From positions 1 through 9,927 of the forward strand of contig CAINXK010000392.1 in assembly GCA_903854805.1 (NCBI GenBank): DNA of 9,927 nucleotides, written 5' to 3'. Below the pieces are notes generated by a model, which saw only the letters and a program-made list of their open reading frames with translations, was not told the DNA's origin and searched no databases. Within the stretch, counting starts at the first letter, position 1; each line of letters begins with the position of its first letter. This DNA is from an uncultured Anaerolineae bacterium (lineage in GTDB: Bacteria; Chloroflexota; Anaerolineae; Anaerolineales; Villigracilaceae). Shown here one piece after another: positions 1-4,614 of the stretch. The translations under genes were made by a program, and so were the position numbers.

Positions 1-97
1 CCAGCAGGTCCATCAGACTATCGGCTCGTTTGTTAAAGTTCTGGTAAACTTCTTGCCGGAACTGCTTCAGTTGCGGGATATGTTCTTCGAGGTTCAT
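1..97 (-). CDS. Probable transposase, N-terminal 32 codons only (cut by window edge)
   Basis: The reverse strand opens with ATG at 95-97 and stays open to the left edge, giving 32 residues that begin MNLEEHIPQLKQFRQEVYQN and continue with an Arg-Ala-Asp ... Met-Asp-Leu-Leu stretch. A start of the form 'LxQFRQxxYxxFxxRADxxMDLL' resembles, from memory, the N-terminus of a DDE (IS4-like) transposase group common in Chloroflexota and Cyanobacteria. The catalytic residues would lie outside the window, so the family cannot be confirmed. An AGGGG stretch sits only one base before the ATG, which is too close for a good ribosome site and fits the weak expression usual for transposases. It is separated from the Rieske gene by 149 bp, which should contain the end of the element. 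Confidence 0.5.
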   Translation of the reverse strand, partial: MNLEEHIPQLKQFRQEVYQNFNKRADSLMDLL

Positions 98-246
98 ACC
101 CCTATTTTGAAGCAGTTCTCACTTTTTTGTCAAAAGTCCAATTAAAGAATGGTTGGTGATTATTCAAAGCGATATTTTTTCCTTTGGTATGGCCCGCGAT
201 GTCAGGGGTTTGCGTGCCCGGTCCGCAGCCAAAGGAAACATCCTTG
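98..246. other. Intergenic region between transposase and Rieske gene
   Basis: This stretch has no convincing gene; the one small reverse-strand reading frame crossing it starts inside the Rieske gene in another frame. It should hold the outer end of the insertion element, because the transposase ATG is at its left border, but the other end lies outside the window, so the terminal repeat cannot be identified. The right part contains the long inverted repeat listed separately. Confidence 0.5.
178..238. repeat. 10-bp inverted repeat enclosing a GC-rich 41-nt loop
   Basis: TTTCCTTTGG at 178-187 is exactly complementary to CCAAAGGAAA at 229-238. The 41 bases between are clearly more GC-rich than the flanks. 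It starts 9 bases past the Rieske stop codon in the direction of transcription, so it may form a 3' hairpin that ends or protects the operon transcript. No U-tract follows it on the reverse strand, so it is not a classic intrinsic terminator. A mobile-element scar is an alternative. Confidence 0.4.
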
Positions 247-663
247 TCAGCTCTTGAAAATAATAACTTTATCAGCGGAGCTGATTTCGACACGTAGAGA
301 TTTCAATCCTTTATCGGACGGCCCTTGAATGAGTTGCCCATTTGGCTTATAGCGTGAGCCGTGACATGGGCAGGTAAAGCCATCGCTTTTAGATTCAACT
401 GTACATCCTAGATGTTGGCAGGTAAGGGACAGGGCATTAAATCCATTCGATGATCGTATTAAGACGGCTGGAATGGTTTTTATTATTGTGCGTGTGTCTG
501 GTAGAAAATCGCTGGTTGAACCTACTTCAAATTGCTGAGGTGGAGGTGGGTCAGGTTCAAAACTGAGAAAACGAATTATCCCGGAGATTCCGAGCATGGC
601 ACTCAAGCCTAAAAGTGCCTGCGCGCTGATTTTTAATAGATCACGGCGAGAAAGATTTGCCAT
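247..663 (-). CDS. Rieske [2Fe-2S] protein of a cytochrome bc-type complex
   Basis: This 138-residue protein is the iron-sulphur subunit that takes the first electron from quinol at the Qo site. Residues 5-11 (SRRDLLK) form a twin-arginine signal and residues 12-33 a membrane anchor that is probably not cleaved. A proline run at 37-42 makes the hinge. Rieske box 1 is CQHLGC (82-87) and box 2 is CPCHGS (98-103). Cys82, His84, Cys98 and His101 should bind the cluster, and Cys87/Cys100 should form the stabilising disulphide. The start is chosen at 661-663 because the Tat signal follows at once, GGAG lies 11 nt upstream (675-678), and the ATG overlaps the preceding gene's stop as TAATG. The frame stays open upstream to 885, but that part lies inside the cytochrome b gene. 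The short length fits a minimal Rieske domain. It is the last gene of the operon. Confidence 0.95.
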   Translation of the reverse strand: MANLSRRDLLKISAQALLGLSAMLGISGIIRFLSFEPDPPPPQQFEVGSTSDFLPDTRTIIKTIPAVLIRSSNGFNALSLTCQHLGCTVESKSDGFTCPCHGSRYKPNGQLIQGPSDKGLKSLRVEISSADKVIIFKS

Positions 664-678
664 TATTTTACAATCTCC
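661..678 (-). promoter_or_regulatory. Translational coupling: TAATG overlap plus GGAG for Rieske
   Basis: The stop codon of the cytochrome fusion (663-665) shares its last A with the ATG of the Rieske gene (661-663). A GGAG (675-678) lies inside the end of the fusion gene, 11 nt before the ATG. This layout should tie Rieske synthesis to that of its partner subunit. Confidence 0.75.
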
Positions 679-2429
679 AAAAAAGTCAGAACCAACCACG
701 CAAGTACCATGCCTGCGGCGATGATTTGGACTGGCCTCCCAGATTTCGGGAACCAGCTGCCATTCTGGTTCTGTGACGAACGTGAGAATAGATAGGGGAA
801 GCTGGCTAGAACCGCAATCACTCCGATTGGAATTGCCACTCCCATCCAGAATGCGTTCCCAAATCGGAGCAATTGCTGCACCCACAAGAAAAACCAGGGC
901 GCACGAACATCTGGATTGAGCGGCATGCTGGCATCTTGAATTGGGGCTGCAATGGGTGCCGGGATAAGCGATGCCAGTAGAATTAACCCCAAGCTGGCAA
1001 TGAGCATTGCCAGAATTTCCCGCGAAACCAATTCGAAACGATTAATTCGTCGTGAATCAATGCGATTTTCTGGATCAGGGGCAGAGATGCCTCCATCCCT
1101 CCGGACTCGGAAAATATGCCAGCCCAATAAAATAATTGTGGCAATGGTCAGGCCAAAAATGTGCCAGGCATAAAAGCGGGTAAGTGTAGCCAGGCCTGGG
1201 GTTTCACCGCCAACTAGAAAACGGTAGATTTGATTTCCGTAAAATGGGATGGTTTTTAGCAGATTTGTGCCAACGATCAATGCCCAGTGAATGCCATTAT
1301 CCCAGCGCAGGATATAGCCAGTAAAGTTTAAGAAGATGACCAGGATGAAGAGTGCCAGGCCTAATAGAAAGTTGAATCGACGTGGTGTGTGGTACGCTCC
1401 TGTAAAAATTACTCTCAAGAGGTGAATCGCGGATACAACCACAAGAGATTGGGCCGCCCAAAAGTGTAACCCTCGTATGAGACCACCGTAAGGAACTAAA
1501 AATGAAATAAGCTGAATGGATTGTCCAGCCTGGCCAGGTGTGGGGATATAGAAGAACATCTCCAGGATGCCAGTAATTGCGATGATAATGCTCAGAAAAA
1601 TGGCCAGGCCTCCCGCACCAAGCGTGTAGCGCCAGCGTGCTTGCGGCAAGGGAATTGTGGGCGGATGAAGATGGTGGAAAAAATTTGGTCGGGACTTACC
1701 AGCTAGGGATGAAGTTACCATTTGTTGAGAAATAATTCTTTTGCCGATCAGGCTGATCGTTGCCAGCCCCAGCAAGGAAGCCAATCCGTATTGCCAGGTG
1801 AATTCTGTTTTACGCTCGCGAATGGGGAGGTGCACGGGCGATAAAGCGGCAAAATTTGGGCTTAATTTAGCCTGGGCAGGCAGATTACCGTTTTCGCGTA
1901 AGAGGTAGGCTGTTAGATTCCACGAATCTTGCTCAGAGAGAGTGCCCGGATCCCACCAGGGCATTGTTGTTTTGATGTATTTTTGGACTTCATCGACAGT
2001 GGTGAAGCGTTGCAAGGTTTGACTACCAATGATGGGTGGTACCTGGCGTGGGAAATTAAAGCCTGGAGTGGGATGGTTGACGGCATGGCACTTGGATTTC
2101 CAACAATTCATATCTTCGCCAAAACCAGCCTCGCGCCATTCGTCGGTTAGACCTTGACCTTTATCGCCGTGGCACGAAAGGCAAATCGACCAATATGGAA
2201 TCGCACCTTGTTCAGCCATGGTCGGGTTGGCAGGTAGAAAAGGTTTTTTTAATCGAGGTGATGATTGCCAGGGAGTTGCTTCTGGGGGCGGGGATGTAGG
2301 TTCCGGAGCTCCAGCCCAGACACTTTTGGTTGGTTCAATTGCCGAAAGGATTGCAAACATAAGAAAAAACAGGCCAACCAGGCTGGTTGCAATTGATCGC
2401 CTGACTGCTTGTTTTGATGATGGTTTCAT
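663..2429 (-). CDS. Cytochrome c - cytochrome b6 - subunit IV fusion (quinol oxidase bc complex core)
   Basis: One 588-residue chain carries what b6f/bc complexes usually split over two or three proteins. Residues 1-40 are a signal peptide. Residues 72-182 are a cytochrome c domain with CLSCH (83-87) and a probable axial Met156; a second CX4CH (109-115) may bind another haem. A helix at about 211-229 returns the chain to the cytoplasm. Residues 265-445 are cytochrome b6: His322/His423 and His336/His438 are the haem b ligands, spaced 14 and 15 within helices B and D as in b6 (not 14/14 as in mitochondrial b). Residues 470-588 are subunit IV with three helices. PEWY is replaced by APWF (510-513), and the b6 Cys that holds haem ci is Thr269. 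The start at 2427-2429 is picked because the signal peptide begins there; an in-frame ATG at 2456 would add nine residues and lacks a ribosome site. It sits downstream of the DUF2007 gene and overlaps the Rieske gene. Confidence 0.93.
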   Translation of the reverse strand: MKPSSKQAVRRSIATSLVGLFFLMFAILSAIEPTKSVWAGAPEPTSPPPEATPWQSSPRLKKPFLPANPTMAEQGAIPYWSICLSCHGDKGQGLTDEWREAGFGEDMNCWKSKCHAVNHPTPGFNFPRQVPPIIGSQTLQRFTTVDEVQKYIKTTMPWWDPGTLSEQDSWNLTAYLLRENGNLPAQAKLSPNFAALSPVHLPIRERKTEFTWQYGLASLLGLATISLIGKRIISQQMVTSSLAGKSRPNFFHHLHPPTIPLPQARWRYTLGAGGLAIFLSIIIAITGILEMFFYIPTPGQAGQSIQLISFLVPYGGLIRGLHFWAAQSLVVVSAIHLLRVIFTGAYHTPRRFNFLLGLALFILVIFLNFTGYILRWDNGIHWALIVGTNLLKTIPFYGNQIYRFLVGGETPGLATLTRFYAWHIFGLTIATIILLGWHIFRVRRDGGISAPDPENRIDSRRINRFELVSREILAMLIASLGLILLASLIPAPIAAPIQDASMPLNPDVRAPWFFLWVQQLLRFGNAFWMGVAIPIGVIAVLASFPYLFSRSSQNQNGSWFPKSGRPVQIIAAGMVLAWLVLTFLEIVK

Positions 2430-2488
2430 GCGGCTCTCATTCTTCCCGTGCTGCATTTGGTAGGAGAATTATTTTGCAAGGAGATTCG

Positions 2489-2764
2489 TTAAGCATCATT
2501 GGGGTCAACTGACTCTTCTTGATCATAATTGAGAAGGTCGCCATTGTTATACGCTGACAACCAGCTGAGTGCATCCTCCAGTCGTTCGGCTGGCACACAT
2601 AATTCGATTTTTCCCATCGGTCCGCTGACTGGGTAAAGGTAGTGGGATATGCCCTCCTGGAATAATTGGGCCGGAATGCCCTGGGTTTCAAGGGCTACCT
2701 TTAAAATTTCTGCCTCCAGGCGATCAAAAACTTCCAGTAAAGTTACCCATCCATTATTCGGCAT
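2489..2764 (-). CDS. Small DUF2007-like protein in the bc operon
   Basis: This 91-residue soluble protein has the pattern of the DUF2007 family (called 'putative signal transducing protein'): a short strand (WVTLLEVFD, residues 6-14), a helix with Glu-Ala-Glu followed by L-x-x-x-L-x-x-x-GIPA (about 15-33), a central variable stretch, then a strand KIELCVPAE (about 52-60) and a helix with DAL (about 62-70). That is a small alpha-beta fold related in outline to ferredoxin-like/ACT-type domains. The C-terminus is acidic (QEESVDPNDA). No function is firmly known. The ATG is 3 bp after the stop of the YwiC-like gene, and its GGAGATA (2769-2775) overlaps that stop, so the two are translationally coupled. 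Its place between ywiC-like and cytochrome genes suggests an accessory or assembly role for the complex, but nothing in the sequence shows this. Confidence 0.8.
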   Translation of the reverse strand: MPNNGWVTLLEVFDRLEAEILKVALETQGIPAQLFQEGISHYLYPVSGPMGKIELCVPAERLEDALSWLSAYNNGDLLNYDQEESVDPNDA

Positions 2765-2767
2765 GGC

Positions 2768-3592
2768 TTATCTCCACGTACTGATAAATATAATTGAGAA
2801 TAGTAAGGTCACAATTGTTTGTCGGATTCCAACAGCAACAGGTTTTGCTCCAATAGCTGGATTGAGGGTGCCCCAAATAGTTTCTGCGAATTGGATCAGA
2901 AATGCAAGCCATATCCAGGCAGGAATTAATTTGAAAGAAGCAAGTCCAAAAGAAAAAATCAGGTTGAAAGTTGTGAAAGCTAAAGCTGGCGCCCCAAATT
3001 TTACCAGCATGTTCAGGCCAGGGTTGGATTTCCATTGGCGCTGTTCAAGTCGTAAATACGCGTATAAGATGCTCCCAGCAGACTGAGACCAGACAAGAAC
3101 CCACAAAAACCAGCCTGATGAAATGTAGCTGCCTTTGCCTATCCAGTATGCGGCTGGTGCGGCTAATGCCAGCACACCAGTTGCCAGAATTTCGAGACCA
3201 GCTTGCCGGCGTTCTTCCCGACGGCTGATCAGCCATAGATACCAGCCAAATACTGGAACGGCAGGGATAGCCAGATATAGAATGTAAATTTCCCCGAAGG
3301 AGATGAGTTTTACAAGAGATGCCAGAATCAGGATTCCGTAAAGTATGATCCAAAAACGCGCCGCAGGCAGATCGCTGCTAGGACGACGGCCAACATATGC
3401 TTTGATGGCCATCGTAATGGGTTGCCGGATTAAAAAAGCGAACATTGCAGCCGAGGCAAGCGCCCAGCTTGCAGGTGTAAGGTTTCCACCGGCGAATAAA
3501 CCGATTACCAGCGGGCATAGAATAAAAACCCACGTTCCGTGATCCTGTGGTAAAACGACTTGTTGTCGAAAAATGAGTGAGAATTTTGTCAT
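2768..3592 (-). CDS. YwiC-like multi-pass membrane protein
   Basis: This 274-residue protein is strongly hydrophobic, with about eight predicted membrane helices (roughly 22-36, 40-56, 80-95, 102-122, 135-150, 158-180, 198-217, 224-240 and 257-272, one of which may be re-entrant). The N-terminal motif LPQDHGTWVFILCPLVIG (14-31) matches the 'P-x-x-H-G-x-W-x-x-x-x-x-P-x-x-x-G' signature I associate with the YwiC-like family, followed by the basic RQP ... GRRP region (56-71). In Bacillus subtilis ywiC lies beside fnr and narK, so the family has a loose link to anaerobic respiration, but its activity is unknown. Here it is the first gene of the operon and precedes the cytochrome genes, a context that fits a role in haem or quinone supply or in complex assembly. 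ATG at 3590-3592 lacks a strong ribosome site (only GAG, about 10 nt away). Confidence 0.8.
   Translation of the reverse strand: MTKFSLIFRQQVVLPQDHGTWVFILCPLVIGLFAGGNLTPASWALASAAMFAFLIRQPITMAIKAYVGRRPSSDLPAARFWIILYGILILASLVKLISFGEIYILYLAIPAVPVFGWYLWLISRREERRQAGLEILATGVLALAAPAAYWIGKGSYISSGWFLWVLVWSQSAGSILYAYLRLEQRQWKSNPGLNMLVKFGAPALAFTTFNLIFSFGLASFKLIPAWIWLAFLIQFAETIWGTLNPAIGAKPVAVGIRQTIVTLLFSIIFISTWR
2769..2775 (-). promoter_or_regulatory. Ribosome binding site of the DUF2007 gene
   Basis: GGAGATA on the reverse strand overlaps the TAA stop (2768-2770) of the upstream YwiC-like gene, with GGAG 7 nt from the ATG at 2764. It fixes the start and suggests coupled translation. Confidence 0.75.
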
Positions 3593-3609
3593 GTATGTGG
3601 TCTCAATTG

Positions 3610-3615
3610 ATTATA
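3610..3615 (-). promoter_or_regulatory. -10 element (TATAAT) for the bc operon
   Basis: A perfect TATAAT on the reverse strand lies 18 nt before the YwiC-like ATG, placing the start of transcription near 3603 with a leader of only about 11 nt. No good -35 hexamer is found 16-18 nt upstream (the sequence there is ACCGCC), so the promoter is probably weak or needs an activator. Confidence 0.5.
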
Positions 3616-3642
3616 ACAAAAAGCCGTCGACTGGCGGTCTTC

Positions 3643-3655
3643 CTAATCATATTAG
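3643..3655. repeat. 13-bp palindrome CTAAT-N3-ATTAG upstream of the bc operon
   Basis: CTAATCATATTAG is a perfect 5-3-5 inverted repeat centred at 3649, about 46 nt upstream of the predicted start for the leftward operon. That is where an activator would sit if the promoter lacks a -35. The arms are short and AT-rich, so chance is possible. Confidence 0.3.
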
Positions 3656-3766
3656 CAGTTAAGTGGTGAATAATTTCTGGCTCAAGGTGTTTGGTGGCCG
3701 ATTCGAGGATATGCGTTCAGGTGAAATTATTTAAAATATTTTGCCTACAGATTTGCGAAAATTATG

Positions 3767-3797
3767 TTGCCAAAATTTCTTAATTGTAATATATAAT
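3767..3797 (+). promoter_or_regulatory. Candidate promoter of the XRE-cupin gene
   Basis: TTGCCA (3767-3772, five of six against TTGACA) is followed by TATAAT (3792-3797) with a 19-nt spacer, or by TATATA (3790-3795) with 17 nt. Transcription would start near 3804, leaving about 58 nt of leader. The region is AT-rich, so other choices exist. Confidence 0.4.
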
Positions 3798-3827
3798 AGT
3801 TATGTTGGTTTTATGTCAATTGTGATA
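3782..3827 (+). repeat. Direct repeats AATTGTRATA ahead of the regulator gene
   Basis: AATTGTAATA (3782-3791) and AATTGTGATA (3818-3827) are near-identical 10-mers 36 bp apart, flanking the predicted -10 and start of the XRE-cupin gene. They could be self-binding sites for the regulator. The second is part of TGTCA-N4-TGATA (3814-3827 covers it), which looks like the TGTCA-N5-TGACA palindrome before the decahaem gene. Confidence 0.3.
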
Positions 3828-3850
3828 CACTTTATCTATATAAAAAGGAA

Positions 3851-3855
3851 AAGGA
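3851..3855 (+). promoter_or_regulatory. Ribosome binding site of the XRE-cupin gene
   Basis: AAGGA lies 7 nt before the ATG at 3863, with a second GGAA just upstream. It supports the chosen start. Confidence 0.65.
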
Positions 3856-3862
3856 TCCACTC

Positions 3863-4474
3863 ATGGGCTCATTATCAAGGCAGGCTATTTCCATAGATGT
3901 TGGCACACGCTTACGGCAACTGCGGGAAGCACGTAATGTTTCCATGCGTACTCTTGCAACGATGAGTGGTCTTTCAGCCAATGCATTAAGCATGATCGAG
4001 CGCGGTAAAACTTCACCATCGGTGTCAACATTGTATCGGATTGCAGGCGCCCTGTCTGTGCCGGTAACAGACTTTTTCAGTCCTGAAGAAATCAGGAAAA
4101 AGATAGTTTTTCTGAAAGCAGAAGAACGTACCCGGTTGCCTTTTTTGCGTGGGCTTTGGGAAGGTTTGGGTGGCGAACAATTTACTGGTAAGGCTATGCC
4201 ATTTATGCTTACCCTGGAGAATGGTGCGAGCAGCGGACCCAACCAAATGACTCATAGCGGTCATGAATTTGTGTATTGCCTGAGAGGTCAGTTGGAATAC
4301 CAGGTAGAGGGTCAGTTATACTTATTGGAAGCTGGAGATAGCCTATTGTTTGCGGCGCAGCTCAAACACCGCTGGCACAACCCCGGTGGCGTGGTTACCA
4401 ATGCCTTAATCATCATTTCTGATTATTCGGATGGCGAACAACCCATGGCGCACGTAGAGAAGGCCGATTCGTAA
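3863..4474 (+). CDS. XRE-family transcriptional regulator with C-terminal cupin domain
   Basis: This 203-residue protein joins a DNA-binding helix-turn-helix (about 13-71, with the typical LRQLREARNVSMRTLA ... ISMIERGKTSP-like pattern, here SMIERGKTSPSVSTL at 43-57) to a cupin beta-barrel (about 108-187). Cupin motif 1 is seen as H131-S-G-H134-E135 ... G142, and motif 2 as GD (158-159) followed by H169, H172 and N173, so metal or small-ligand binding is plausible. Members of this family sense a metabolite through the cupin and repress or activate nearby genes. The gene is divergent from the bc operon and convergent with the decahaem gene, making either a candidate target. The ligand cannot be deduced. 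The start has a good AAGGA site and the HTH follows directly. Confidence 0.9.
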   Translation: MGSLSRQAISIDVGTRLRQLREARNVSMRTLATMSGLSANALSMIERGKTSPSVSTLYRIAGALSVPVTDFFSPEEIRKKIVFLKAEERTRLPFLRGLWEGLGGEQFTGKAMPFMLTLENGASSGPNQMTHSGHEFVYCLRGQLEYQVEGQLYLLEAGDSLLFAAQLKHRWHNPGGVVTNALIIISDYSDGEQPMAHVEKADS

Positions 4475-4492
4475 CTAAAAACAAAAATAATA

Positions 4493-4511
4493 ATCCTGGG
4501 CAAGCCAGGAT
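4493..4511. repeat. Short hairpin after the XRE-cupin gene
   Basis: ATCCTGG (4493-4499) and CCAGGAT (4505-4511) pair perfectly around a 5-nt loop, 18 nt past the regulator's stop. No T-run follows, so it is more likely a 3' stabilising hairpin or weak terminator than the main stop signal. Confidence 0.45.
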
Positions 4512-4558
4512 ACCTGTTCGTGAAACTAGAATTATATTGATCACAAATGGTAGTGGCG

Positions 4559-4598
4559 AAAAAATAGAGGATGCCCGAAGGCACCCTCTATTTTTTTT
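4559..4598. terminator. Bidirectional intrinsic terminator between convergent genes
   Basis: AATAGAGG-A-TGCC pairs with GGCA-C-CCTCTATT around a CGAA loop (one A/C mismatch). An A-run precedes it and a run of eight or more T follows, so it can stop transcripts from both sides: the XRE-cupin gene going right and the decahaem gene going left, whose stop codon is about 17 nt away. Confidence 0.9.
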
Positions 4599-4614
4599 GC
4601 TAGATTTGCCTGAA

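Noticed and set aside
102..293. 63-codon minus-strand reading frame past the Rieske gene
   Set aside because: It starts inside the Rieske gene in another frame, has no ribosome site and crosses the inverted repeat. No family is recognised.
664..885. N-terminal extension of the Rieske protein to 212 residues
   Set aside because: The extra 74 codons lie inside the cytochrome b/subunit IV gene in another frame, and would put residues ahead of the Tat signal. The TAATG start at 663 is far better supported.
2430..2456. Upstream ATG for the cytochrome fusion (nine extra residues)
   Set aside because: The bases before it show no Shine-Dalgarno, and the extra residues MQHGKNESR precede an already complete signal peptide. 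It cannot be fully ruled out.
3606..3619. FNR box near the bc operon promoter
   Set aside because: TTGTTATAATCAA looks similar, but the half-sites are 3 nt apart where FNR needs 4, and one half has a mismatch. It mostly reflects the TATAAT itself.
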